Shown piece after piece: positions 45,826-56,245 of a stretch of DNA of 64,000 nucleotides. The notes beneath the pieces were generated by a model. The model searched no databases, was not told the origin of the DNA, and saw nothing but the letters and a program-made list of their open reading frames with translations. Source of the stretch: Morinoia aosen (Eukaryota; Arthropoda; Malacostraca; Amphipoda; Talitridae); the NCBI GenBank assembly GCA_030386875.1, contig CM059556.1, positions 36,248,964 through 36,312,963 on the forward strand, given 5' to 3'. Each line of letters starts with the position of its first letter. The stretch's first letter is position 1. The position numbers and the translations under genes are program-made.

Positions 45826-46352
45826 TATTTATATCACAGGCGTACAAAATTTGAAGCACACTGAAAACCCATTTCCCATACGTACAAAATATAAATTAAA
45901 ACCCACTGAAAACCCATATCACAGACCTAAAAAATTTTAATTAAAACCCACTGAAAACCCATATCACAGACGTACAAAATATAAATTTAAACCCACTGAA
46001 AACCCATATCACAGACGTACAAAATTTAAATTAAAGCCCACTGAAAACCCATATCACAGACGTACAAAATTTAAAATAAAACCCACTGAAACCCCATTTC
46101 ACAAACGTACAAAATTCAAATTAAAACCCACTGAAAACCCATATCACAGACGTACAACATATAAATTAAAACCCACTGAAAACCCATATCCCAGACGTAT
46201 AAAATTTTAATTTAAATCCACTGAAATCCCATATCATAGACGTACAAATTAAAGCCCACTGAAAACCCATTTCACAGACGTACAAAATTTAAATTAAAAC
46301 CTACTGAAAACAAATATCACAGACGTACAAAATTTAAAACCCACTGAAAACT
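45826..46352. repeat. 45-bp minisatellite, about 11.5 units
   Basis: The unit is acccactgaaaacccatatc-acagacgtacaaaatttaaa-ttaaa (45 bases; 45901 and 45946), with small deletions in some units. Confidence 0.93.
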
Positions 46353-47434
46353 CCCCTTAATTGATCTTTGGAAACCCACCTCAAGAAAAATAAAGACCAA
46401 TTACTGTTGGGTTGAAACGGCCGCATTTTCAATCTTGCCGAACATCTGGAGCTACGGTACCCAGATCCCGTGCTGGATAAAGACTTGGGTAGCTCTGATG
46501 CCGCTCCGTCGTTTTCTCTCAGGCCACGGGAATTGGCACAAGACGAGTCCCTCGAGCACGAGTTTAACTTAAGGAAAAAGAAATGAGGTTTCATTCGACC
46601 GAATTTAGAAGCCGGCAGGATTTTCTGGAGCTGCAGTGCTTTGCTCAGCTCAGGTTTTCTGCGCTGGGAACTGTGAACGAGTTGGTGCTCTTGGTTTTTT
46701 ATTACTTAAAGTCTTCTGGGTTATTATTGATGTGAAGCACGATTGCCTTATATCATGGCTTTACAGTCCTGTAATTCGTTGATTTATTTTAAAATGTAAT
46801 TTGTTTCTGTAATTTTTTAATTTCAAACATTTTGATCGTACTTTTTTGGGATTTTAATGGAATTTACGTCGTTGAATTCTAGAAACATTATTTTAGGCTT
46901 GTTGTAATTTGTGGAATTCTATGTAATATTATAACAAAGTTATATATCAAAAGTATCATTTGAGTCAGGAAGGCTTCAAAGCAATATTTTCAAAGCGCAA
47001 AATAGCATGAGAGCATCAACAAAAATATAAAAGAGAAGAAACGATACGACCAATATATTGACACGCTGTTTTTCCGTCAAAAACTTGCACAATAAATTCA
47101 AGGGTTATTTCTACTCAAGAAGGTCGTTAAAAATATTTTCTTATAAATTTTCGATAACAATTCCAAATCAATCTCTTTACATACTTGACACTCTTTCGTT
47201 TCTACGCTTGAATAAATAAAAGGTTTTTGCGCCATTCACTTTTTAGGATTCTAAAGTATATCTCATGTTTTATAACTTAACTGCAACATTCAAATTACTC
47301 ACCATGCGCTTTAAAAAGTGAGAACATCAGGCAGTTACCTTTTTGTTAATGAAAATATCATTAATATATTCGGTATTCTCGAACGATCAATGACTTCATC
47401 ATGACTATTTTCGAGGTAAATTAACGTTTGCGTC
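46353..47434. other. No feature recognised
   Basis: A GC-richer patch at 46410-46640 is followed by AT-rich DNA. No gene is recognised. Confidence 0.45.
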
Positions 47435-47542
47435 CCCAGTCTAACTTTTTCCCCGGAGCATGCACGCTTTTCGCCACATAAGCGATTTAATTACTTGGGC
47501 GGTGAAAAACATGCATGCAGGTGGCGAAAAAGTTAGACTAAG
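47435..47542. mobile_element. Foldback element F, copy 3
   Basis: 108 bp: it starts cccagtctaactttttccc and ends ggcgaaaaagttagacta. The inner arms pair as in the other copies, and the central atttaattacttgggcgg loop region is shared with copy 2. The outer arms are the best preserved of the three. Confidence 0.85.
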
Positions 47543-48412
47543 TCTAGCAAATAGGTTGACGAAAAAATCCATCTTGGCTACATTCCCAGTTTTCTCGCGC
47601 CTACAAATTCATCGTAGTTATAACGTTCTTTTCTCATGTCCGCGATTTATCCGAAGCCAGCTGCAGTTCATTTTAATTCTTAAAAATCAATTTGATCGCA
47701 TCAGTTTAATCTCCTCTCAGAGGAGACTCAAAATTTTCGCTTAACGAAGTATGAAAGCAACAAAGAAAGGGATTTGCCCAGGAACATTCGTTGAAACGAA
47801 CTCTGAGCGAACTTTTCTAAGCAAGTCCTTGAAATGCAGATGCGACTGCAGGTTACGATTTGGAAATTCAAGCGAACGTTTCACAGATTCGAGAAGAGAA
47901 CTGTAGCGTCGCTAATTAAAACGCGGATTTTGAAGCTTCGGTTAAATGCCTTTGTATTCAGGAGAAGCTCGCGCCTAAAACTGTGGAGCACATCGGCGCC
48001 GGGGGTCTGCAAAAGTGCGGGCAAAATGAAGTGCAGATTTGGCCCGTCAGAATCATGATGCGAGGAACAGAAAAACAGCTCGGCAATTAACTCGGAATTT
48101 TCTGAGTTTGTTGCACTGACATGCATAAACCTGATGGCTGTGCTCCGTCACTAAATAAACGTGTGTCTGTTGCTAATTTAGCTCGTTAAAGTATTTTCGT
48201 TGCGAGAAAAATGTTACGAGGACATGCTCTGAACTCAATGCAAGTGGATGATCCCATGTTTCACGGGTCATTTTTTTGCAGACAAATGTTTAGTTGGTAA
48301 ACTATGTATACGATTAGAGATTATACTTCCAATTGGACGATTCGTAGAGAATCTTACTCGTAGAATAAAAAGAAAAACCAGAATAAAAACGAACATTACG
48401 TTTATTGCATAC
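47543..48412. other. No supported gene; GC-richer 47830-48060
   Basis: A 74-codon plus-strand frame starts with ATG at 47834 and is rich in Arg/Lys, overlapped by an 81-codon minus-strand frame. Neither resembles a family I know. Confidence 0.3.
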
Positions 48413-48442
48413 GTCTCGGAATTTTTAAAATTCCATCATCAG
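48413..48442 (-). ncRNA. Hammerhead-ribozyme-like motif in Penelope-like 3' end
   Basis: On the minus strand: CTGATGA (48442-48436), a stem II palindrome ggaatttt-a-aaaattcc, then GAGAC where a hammerhead has GAAAC. Next, ACGT...ACGT could form stem III with an A at the cleavage position. A proper stem I is not visible, and one core A is G, so it is probably inactive. The likeness is to the hammerheads known in Penelope-like retroelements. Confidence 0.5.
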
Positions 48443-48681
48443 TGCTGAAACAGGAGAAAATTGAAAACGTTTCTTAAGATCCTAGTAAAAACAAATATAT
48501 ATCTTCGACAAAATATTTCCTAATGTGAGAACTCTAATTTGTATTCATTCATACACAAACAGTTGCATACTCATAATTCACATAAGCACACATATACACG
48601 CTAATCCAGATACACCCAGTGAACACATACTATGCTTACACACTCACAACACACACACATACGAACACACACAGAATTACG

Positions 48682-48984
48682 TCAGTAGGTGGGGGCAATT
48701 GATAACTTAACGCCACTAATGTCTTTGTTGAGGTTAGGCTTATGAGTGAAGATGAAAAGGGACTCTAAAATTCTGAGGTCATGCTCACTGTTAGCTCGGC
48801 ATAAAGTTGAAAAATTTGTGTTTTCAAATGAATGGTTTAAATTATCGCAGTGATCTCTAATTGCTGATTGGGGTGGAACGGTTAGTGCGCGGCCGGTTCT
48901 ATGAGATATTCCTGCGTGTTGGCTATGTCTGATGGATTGTTGGAGTTTGGTACTACCAACATAAGACTGCATGCAGCAGTCACA
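48682..48984 (-). pseudogene. GIY-YIG endonuclease domain of a Penelope-like element
   Basis: About 100 residues. A Cys-rich lead (CDCCMQSYVGST) contains the YVG part of the GIY-YIG motif. It is followed by SIRHSQHAGISHRTGRAL, AIRDHCDNLNHSF and RILESLFIFTHKPNLN. This matches the order of the Penelope GIY-YIG domain: the YIG motif, an Arg-bearing helix, a DHC/H segment, the ES helix with the catalytic Glu, and a closing KPxLN. The frame is closed by TAG just before the CDCC lead, so no RT is joined to it. The domain would nick target DNA; alone it is a relic. Confidence 0.85.
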
Positions 48985-49057
48985 CTAATACTTATTTCAG
49001 ACATAGCCAACACGCAGGAATATCTCATAGAACCGGCCGTGCACTAACCGTTCCACC
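48872..49057. repeat. 61-bp inverted duplication of the GIY-YIG region
   Basis: 48872-48932 and 48997-49057 are reverse complements at 60 of 61 positions (the difference is gtgcgcgg versus gtgcacgg). The spacer is 64 bases. The right arm is an inverted copy of nuclease-coding sequence and ends where the next array begins. Confidence 0.95.
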
Positions 49058-49560
49058 GGCTACTGGTGCTACAGAGATGATGGCTACAGCTACTACAGAG
49101 ATGATGACTACTACTGCAGAGATAATGGCTACTGCTGCTACAGAAGTAATGGCTAATAGAACTAGACGTAAAATGACTTCTGCTACTACAGAATTAATGG
49201 CTACTGCTACTACGCTACTACAGAGATAATGGCTACTGCTACTCGGAGATAATGTCTACTGCTACTACAGAAGTAATGGCTACTGGTTTTGCAGAAATAA
49301 TCGCTACTGATAATATAAAAATAATAGCTACTGTTACATCAAAAATAATGGCTACTGCTTATACATAGATAACGGCTACTACTATTTCTACAGAGATAAT
49401 GGTTTCTACTACTGAGATGATAGCTACTACTGCATAGATAATGGCTGCGGTTACTACTACTAGTGCAGAGATAACGTAGTTATTACGTATTTAATGGCTA
49501 CTACAGGAAAACCAACAGCTACTAATACTCAGTCAGTAGAAGCAGTAGTAGTAGTTACAG
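49058..49560. repeat. Trinucleotide-rich degenerate minisatellite (gctact/acagagataatg)
   Basis: Units of 21-27 bases mix gctactactacagagataat-gg with changes. It begins directly at the end of the inverted GIY-YIG piece. Confidence 0.85.
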
Positions 49561-50644
49561 CAGGTTGTGTCACTACCCCCGCAGGATTCACTTTTTTGTA
49601 TTAACTATTCATTAAGGAATGTGAGTGAATCCAGCTTCCTAAAACTTAAAATTATCAATTATTTGTAAGGAATGGATTCATTTAAAAAATATTTAGATAA
49701 AATGAGAGATGAACTAGAAGAAAAAAATGCGCTTGTTCATAACAAATTTCGTGTTTGACTTATACCTTTGGCTTACATACATGCCGCTATTTTAACACCG
49801 CTGGGGCAGTAACGTGATGAGGAATATGCAAAGAACCTGAACGATAAAATAAATTGAAAATAAAAACAGAATTTATTGAGTTATGAATAAATAAAATAAG
49901 TAAGTGTATAGAAGCTTTGAATTTCCGGGAAAAATAAGTTTGCAGTGAAAGTTTGTGAAAAATGCTCTAGAGCTCATTACGTCTGGAAATATTGTGTTGT
50001 GAAAAATATTTAATTAGAAACTTCCCCCCTGAAGAAAATATATCAGAAATAGAAAGTGTCATTCTCTTGTTCATGGAATTCCACGCCATTATTTTCTATT
50101 GCGATAAAATGCTTTCAAAGCCAGAGCTTTAATATTTACCCTAATGGAAGTACAGAGAATTTCATTTGTTACCTGACTGGGGGCATGATCATCTTGCTTT
50201 ATTTTCTATAACTGAAAAATGCAGCACTCTTTCACTTTTGAAGAAGGAGAATATATTTATTCGTAGTTGAAGCTTTAAGCATTAAGCCACAAAATGTTCA
50301 CCAAATATTTATTGCAAGTTATGTTGAAATCACAGGACATAAGGAATTTTTTGCCCGTGATAATTCATAATTTTTAGTTAAAACTTCGATCCACAACCAG
50401 AAAGAGCAACAAGTCTATCGATAGCTTCGGAATTTGAGATAGTGTGATTCTGCGACCAGCAGTTTCAACGAGTGGTTTCAATTTAGAATCATGAAGATAT
50501 ATAAAAAAACCTTGCCTTTTGCATAGCCGAATTATCAATAAAAGTGAGCGAGTTGTTTCTTTACCGTGTTTTTGTATTTTTTGTCCCATGATTGATATAT
50601 TTTGCTTTACATTTGACTAGTTTTCTCCATTCGTTTTCAGTTTG
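49561..50644. other. No feature recognised
   Basis: AT-rich. If the hairpin at 50645 marks a Penelope-like 3' end on the plus strand, its eroded body would lie here, but I cannot detect coding remains. Confidence 0.4.
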
Positions 50645-50667
50645 CCAATGACCCAGGAGGTCGAAAC
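50645..50667 (+). other. Hammerhead-like hairpin (tgaCC-cagga-GGtcGAAAC)
   Basis: ccaatgacccaggaggtcga-aac follows ttttcagtttg and precedes an AT-rich tail, the same context as the Penelope-associated motif at 48413-48442. The core CTGATGA is altered to CCAATGA. Confidence 0.35.
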
Positions 50668-51113
50668 GTTCCAAATATTTTTATTCAATGACTTTCTTGA
50701 ATAAGATCTCATTCAAGACGTGTTTCCTTGCACTTTTATTAATAATTGCATTCATAAACGTTTGCATTTGAAACTCATTTATATTTAATTATACGCTAAA
50801 CCATTGCTATGACCAGGACTACAAGATAAAAGTTATGTATAACCTTTCCCTGCTAAAGAAGCACCGAATCAAACGACCAAAACATTCCCAAGCTTTTTAA
50901 AATAAGTTTGCATTCGAGTTATCAGTGAGATTAAATCCACTCAGTTAACGTACTGTGTAATTAGTAGCCGATGGCTTTTGGTCACTGATGCAGGCTGCCA
51001 AACAGACTAGGCTCTCGTTCTCTCGTTGACGATAAAACAAGATATTTAGGTGTTGACTGAAATGCAGTTCTAACTTTCACGTTTTCGTCGTTGTGCGTAA
51101 TGAACTCACCATC
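50668..51113. other. No feature recognised
   Basis: AT-rich sequence before the 75-bp array. Confidence 0.5.
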
Positions 51114-51486
51114 TTTTTTCTGCTCATAGGTTCAAAATATCTTGAGTTGACTGGGTGCATGTTTTTGCAACACTAGCATTACACTCTCATTTTTCTGTTC
51201 ATAGGTTCAAAATATCTTGAGTTGACTGTGTGCGTGTTTTTGCAACACTAGCATGACACACTCATTTTTCTGCTCATAGGTTCAAAATATCTTGAGTTGA
51301 CTGTGTGCGTGTTTTTGCAACACTAGCATTACACTCTCATTTTTCTGCTCATAGGTTCAAAATATCTTGAGTTGACTGGGTGCATGTTTTTGCAACACTA
51401 GCATTACACACTCATTTTTCTGTTCATAGGTTCAAAATATCTTGAGTTGACTGGGTGCATGTTTTTGCAACACTAGCATGACACAA
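51114..51486. repeat. 75-bp minisatellite, five units
   Basis: Each unit has tgctcataggttcaaaatat, cttgagttgactgggtgcat and gtttttgcaacactagcat, with very few differences. The step from 51121 to 51196 is 75 bases. The low divergence indicates a recent expansion. Confidence 0.95.
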
Positions 51487-52403
51487 GAACTGGCAATTCA
51501 TTTTCATTTGAAATAAATCTCCGTTCGACGGCGAACTTCAGTTTAGCATTAAGTTTTTTGCCGAGCTTGTGCCAGATATAGAATTGTGTTAGGCTCACTC
51601 GGTGCACTGACGACACTTGTTTATACTTCCTTCTTGTTTAAATAAACAAACAAGTTCGGTCTCTCACTCAACCCCTTACTACAGTAGGACTGCATAAAAT
51701 AAACTGGTGGAATGACTCTAAATAACTGCCGTAGTGCTACTTTATTTCTGCAACCAAAATATTAGTATTTGAAACCGTCAGTTCACTTCATAACTTTTCC
51801 GTCAAGGTCCAGAAATTTATAGTTAGCTTCTTGAGAGACAAGATGACTTCATCCTTGCGGAGGAATTTCTGCGTGTATTTACGATTAATGTTGAGGAGAG
51901 AAATGCGTGACTCTCACAAAGAAAACGTCCGCATTTTGTGTCTAGTTTTGGTTCTTCTCTGGAAGGAAATTGATGGAACAACGCAAAACTGGAGCGACAC
52001 AATGCATACCAAGTTTCTTTTATCACCATGTAAAATTTGCCACCTCTTTCAAGTTTGTATGAGTTATTGAATTTCTTAAAAAGTTTCCGGACGTCTCCGG
52101 CGTTTTGAAATATTCCTTTGACTGACTTCCCAGCGAATTTTAAAAACAGCGAAGAAGTTGAATTGGAGAATTCCTAAACTAAAAGAACAATTTTAAGTTT
52201 ACCTTCATTTGTTTTATTCAGTAGCCCATGAAGAGAAACACACAAGTGATGGGAATACAAGGTTGACACGAACAGCTTCCGATGCCAACGAAAACAAAAC
52301 ATGTGGAGTGTCTCGGGTGATGCCATAAACTCCCTAAACCATGCTAGAATTTTAGAAGTAGGTAGAGTACTTGTAAAAACTTATAAAGAATTTTATCGCT
52401 TGA
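51487..52403. other. No feature recognised
   Basis: Overlapping 68- and 79-codon frames at 51823-52070 on opposite strands have no supporting context. Confidence 0.45.
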
Positions 52404-52665
52404 AATCCATTTGAAAGCCAATTGATTGCCATTTTAACATTTAGAAGGCCCTTGGAAGCCATTTGGAAGCCCTTTTAACATTTGGAAGTCATTTGCAAGC
52501 CACTGGGAAGCCATTTTAATATTTGGAAGTCATTTGGAAGCCATTTAAAAACTATTTTAGCATTTAAAAGCCATTTGGGAGTCATGTTAACATTTGAAAG
52601 CCATTTCGAAGTCATTTTACGTTTGTAAGCCATTATTAAGCCATAATAACATTTGAAAGCCAAGG
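52404..52665. repeat. 15/30-bp degenerate repeat (catttggaagccatttt)
   Basis: About fifteen units alternate atttggaagccattt and ttaacatttggaagt. Confidence 0.8.
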
Positions 52666-53175
52666 AAACAAAAAACTGACTATGAATTAGGTGACCTACA
52701 GAAGCACAAAAATGTTAGCTAACAGTACAAATCAAAGCTTCTTTTGGCGATTAATTTTCTGCTTTTTTGGCTTTGTGAAAAGCGCCAAAGTTTCAAAGGC
52801 CTTCACTTGAAATAATTTATACACTCACATCAAAGTATAACGATATATTAAGCAAAAAATATTCATTCTGGGTCTCGTGACGCTCATGATGTCGAAACAA
52901 TGGTTGGAATTTTTATTTTTCTCGCTGAGCAAGAATTAAATGTATTCCCAGTGAATTTTTTATTCCGCTTATAAAAGGTGACATTTCTGGAAGTAATAGA
53001 ATTTTTCCAGCTTAGCATGAATTTTAAATTACTACCAAGTCAATTTTTGAAACCCATTTCAATTTCGAAACCGTTCGACAAGTACCGTATTTTTTCCTCT
53101 AATAGTTTAGAACCATGGCTGGAGTCGAATTTATCTGCAGGGCTTATAGAAGCGCACCAAAGAGTGCGCCTCTAT
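52666..53175. other. No gene recognised; TCGAAAC motif near 52890
   Basis: ctcatgatgtcgaaacaatg (about 52882-52901) is a weaker relative of the hairpin motifs at 50645 and 53488. The rest is AT-rich. Confidence 0.35.
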
Positions 53176-53470
53176 TTGTATAATTGAAATTTGTGCAATT
53201 GAAATTTGTGCAATTGAAATTTGTACAATTGAAATTTGTAGAATTGAAATTTGTACAATTGAAATTTTTACAATTGAAATTTGTACAATTGAAATTTGTA
53301 CAGTTGAAATTTGTTCAATTGTAATTTGTACAATTGAAACTTTTACAATTGAATTTGTACAGTTGAACTTTGTACAACTGAAATTTGTACATTTGATATT
53401 CGTACAATTGAGATTTGTACAATTGAAATTTGTAACATTGAAATTTGTACAATCTAAATTTGTACAATCT
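53176..53470. repeat. 15-bp minisatellite (gtacaattgaaattt), about 20 units
   Basis: Units are mostly exact 15-mers with point changes and a few one-base indels. The core caattg is palindromic. Confidence 0.95.
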
Positions 53471-53487
53471 TTCTGTAGATTTTCAGC

Positions 53488-53514
53488 CTGATGATGATGT
53501 TCGTTGATCGAAAC
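53488..53514 (+). other. Hammerhead-like motif (CTGATGA ... GAAAC)
   Basis: gattttcagc is followed by a perfect CTGATGA (53488-53494), a 15-base insert with a short GAT...ATC stem, and GAAAC (53510-53514). Next, AC-attgc-GT could make a two-pair stem III. It looks like the Penelope-associated motif at 48413-48442 on the other strand. Stem I is not apparent. Confidence 0.4.
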
Positions 53515-53674
53515 ATTGCGTTTTATAGACTTCAGAGGTATTACATTTTAACGATTGATAGTCTTCTAATAAAGAAATGTTGAGTGAATTTCTGCGTAAT
53601 TTATCCCGTGATGAACTTCAACTGTTTCGTCAAGCTGAAAAATTGGAAAATAGGCTAATTTAACGCCTTAACAC

Positions 53675-53944
53675 CACGGTAGAAGAAAAAAAGTAGGGTC
53701 ATTCCTGTGGAAAAATACACCTCTTCTTGTTTGGCTAGCCAATAGAACGGCTTTATTTCAAACAAACTTTATGACGTCACCAAAACGCCGTGTCGTTCAA
53801 GCAAATAGTGGTGCCAGATTTGGGGTAGCAGTGCTACCAGATGTAATATAAGAGCTGCTATTGGTTCGTTGCCGTGACCTCAGCAAAACCCCACCGTCAA
53901 CGAAAAAAATACTGGTTTGAACCTAACTAGTTTCCTCTACCGTG
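53675..53944 (-). mobile_element. MITE family M, copy 3
   Basis: 270 bp with CACGGTAGAAG at the left and CTCTACCGTG at the right, in the same orientation as copy 2. No 8-bp target duplication is recognisable (cttaacac versus ctctaatt), so the flanks have diverged or recombined. One TGACGTCA is intact (53772-53779) and the other reads TGACCTCA. Confidence 0.88.
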
Positions 53945-54350
53945 CTCTAATTGAAATTGACACAGGATCACACAAATTTTCTGTGGGTGATACAAATTTA
54001 ATGTAGGTTTTGCAAATTTTGACATGTATTCCGTGAAGTGAAGTTACCTTCAATATTTTAAGACACTTTTAACAAGAAATGTGCGTGTTTCGGTCACAGG
54101 GATTCCCGCTTATATGTTTATATGTCTCAGAGCCTGTTGATAGTGAGCAGTGTCACTAGAATAAGCAGGAAATGCACCACACAGTTTTGCTCGCAGAGTA
54201 TTGAGTATTATTGACTGTCCGATAATTGAGTAACTCTGCGTTCAGCACCACAATAAAATCCTTTTGTTCATTCTACTCACTAATGCAAGGCAAACCTTGT
54301 GGCGTATGATGCATAAGGAACGGTCTTAAAAAAGCAGTCAGTAACATTTG
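53945..54350. other. No feature recognised
   Basis: AT-rich, with no signal. Confidence 0.5.
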
Positions 54351-54580
54351 TATTTTTTATTCATGTCTTAGCATATTGTCATATAATAAGCATATGTCAT
54401 ATTTATAACAAGTGTCTTTTATTCATATGTCATAGCAGACATATTCATAAAATACATCTTTATGTCCATATTTAATGACAGTCGTACTCATAACATATGT
54501 CTCATACAGTCATATTTCAAACCAGTCATATGCTTAACATATGGCTTTCGTATTCAAAAGCCATTGCAGTCATATTCGTA
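54351..54580. repeat. Degenerate repeat of catatgtcatattcataac type
   Basis: Seven or eight units of about 28-35 bases, much diverged. Confidence 0.6.
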
Positions 54581-55699
54581 ACTTCTATCTCTTATATTCC
54601 TCTGAAAATATTGCAGAAGCTTGAAACAGAACCTTGGAAATTTGAAAAACCAGTGCAACGAAATTGTCCGAATAAATGATATTGTATTGGAGTCACGTCT
54701 CAGTTTACAACTAAATTACTCTATTTTATGCAAATTAGTTGGAATGGATTAGAGAGTTAAGCTCTGTTTTTTTGTTTACTACATTCATTCTTGTGGTACT
54801 TTCTTTCTCGTAACCAATCGAGACCGACAATAAAAACCTCGTGTACTCGAAATCCAGAACTTTATAAGTATATCACCTGCATGTATTACCAACAATCGAT
54901 TTTAAAGGAAATCAATACAACGCTGCCAGACGATAGCTCTGATAGGCTATCTTTTCAGAATATTTCAGTGAACTCGAAAAAGTTCAGTTACAGAGGAAAG
55001 TTTTTACAAGCATTCATTGAAGGCTAGAAATACAGGAACTATTTCAAGGCAATCAAACATCAACAATGGAGAAATTTCTAGGAATACGTCTCCTACGTTA
55101 CCAAGAACTGCAACCAAATGAGGAAACCGTTAGATGTTTCAATTTATTAAGCATCTATTGAACAATAAATTAAATCCGTTTCTTGGAATCTAGACAACTT
55201 CCACTGGTGTCGCTACGAAGGAATTCTGAAGTGTTTATTTCAAGTGAACATTGCTTCTTAACTTTGTCTGTTCTATTTTGCTTCTTGTTTCCATTTAGTC
55301 ATTAAATTTTCTTACTCCCACACTTGTACCAGCTCCTTTCGTGTTTTCTTCATCGGAAAACGGAGTTAACATCTTTTAAAGCCTCGCATTCAGTCGAGCA
55401 ACTTGGAGCTAAATTGACTTAAAAAGAAGGGAATTACTGCAGTCTGCTCGGCATTTCTCGCGTCTCATAAAATCCATTAAGACCTGCGAGTTACTGAGAG
55501 CCTCCTGGTGACAATTCTCAATTACCGGCACGTAACTTTTCGCGCTTTCGCTATCAAGTCATTACAGCAGTTGCCGTGGTCACTAATTGCGAGTGCGCAG
55601 AGTGTGCCAGCGGTCATGCGATTAGCCGCACTGGAGGGAATGCCATGCGCTCCGACGCACCGTAGCACCTTGTCATGTTCTTGGCGTAACTCTGTCAGT
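54581..55699. other. No supported gene; GC-rich islet at 55540-55690
   Basis: The islet carries a 65-codon plus-strand frame (55508-55705) ending in taa just before the 78-bp array. It is one of several short GC-rich patches in the window, with no recognised product. Confidence 0.3.
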
Positions 55700-56245
55700 G
55701 AGTAACGGGTCCTTCGTTTTACTTAATGTGAATCGTTGCAGCTTGTAAGATTTCCGTATCTTTAAGAACGAAGGGTCGTTCACCCCATTTAAAGTGAACT
55801 TTTACAGCTTGTTCAGTTGTTTTCTGAATTTCCTACTCATAAGAATGAAGGGTTGTTTGTTTCACTTAAAGTGAACCTTCGCGGCGTGTACAGTTCTTTC
55901 ATGAATTCCAGTCTCGTTAAGAACGAAGGGTTGTATGTTTCACTTAAAGTGAACCTCTGAGGCTAACACAGTTGTTTTCTGAATTTCTCTCGCGTTAAGC
56001 ATGAAGTGTCGTTTTTTTCACTAAAAGTGAACCATTGCGGCTTGTACAGTAAACTGTTGTTTTCTGAATTTCTCTCGGGTTAGGAACGAAGGGTTGTCTG
56101 TTCTATTTAAAGTGAGCACTCGAGGTTCGCTCAGCTGTTTCCTGAATTACTCTCTCGTTAAGGATGAAGGATCGTTTGTCCTACTTAAAATGAAAATTTG
56201 CGGCTCGTTCAGCTGTTTCCTAAATTTTTCTCTCGTTAAGAATTT
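55700..56245. repeat. 78-bp degenerate minisatellite, about seven units
   Basis: Units start with gaacgaagggttgttt at 55766, 55843, 55921, 55999, 56084 and 56162. They also carry cacttaaagtgaac, a small palindrome, and gtacagttgttttctgaatt. Confidence 0.9.

Larger units (their letters stand above)
48413..48985 (-). mobile_element. Penelope-like element, 3' end fragment
   Basis: Reading the minus strand: a GIY-YIG endonuclease domain (48984-48682), about 240 bases of untranslated sequence rich in gtgt repeats, then tttcagcactgatgatgg and a hammerhead-like fold (48442-48413). Penelope-like elements encode RT plus a GIY-YIG nuclease, and many carry hammerhead motifs in their terminal repeats, so this order fits. 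RT and the upstream part are absent: the fragment is 5'-truncated at about 48985, where it meets an inverted piece of itself. Confidence 0.8.

Noticed and set aside
48413..48442. A functional hammerhead ribozyme
   Set aside because: The core has GAGAC for GAAAC and no stem I is visible. Kept only as a ribozyme-like motif.
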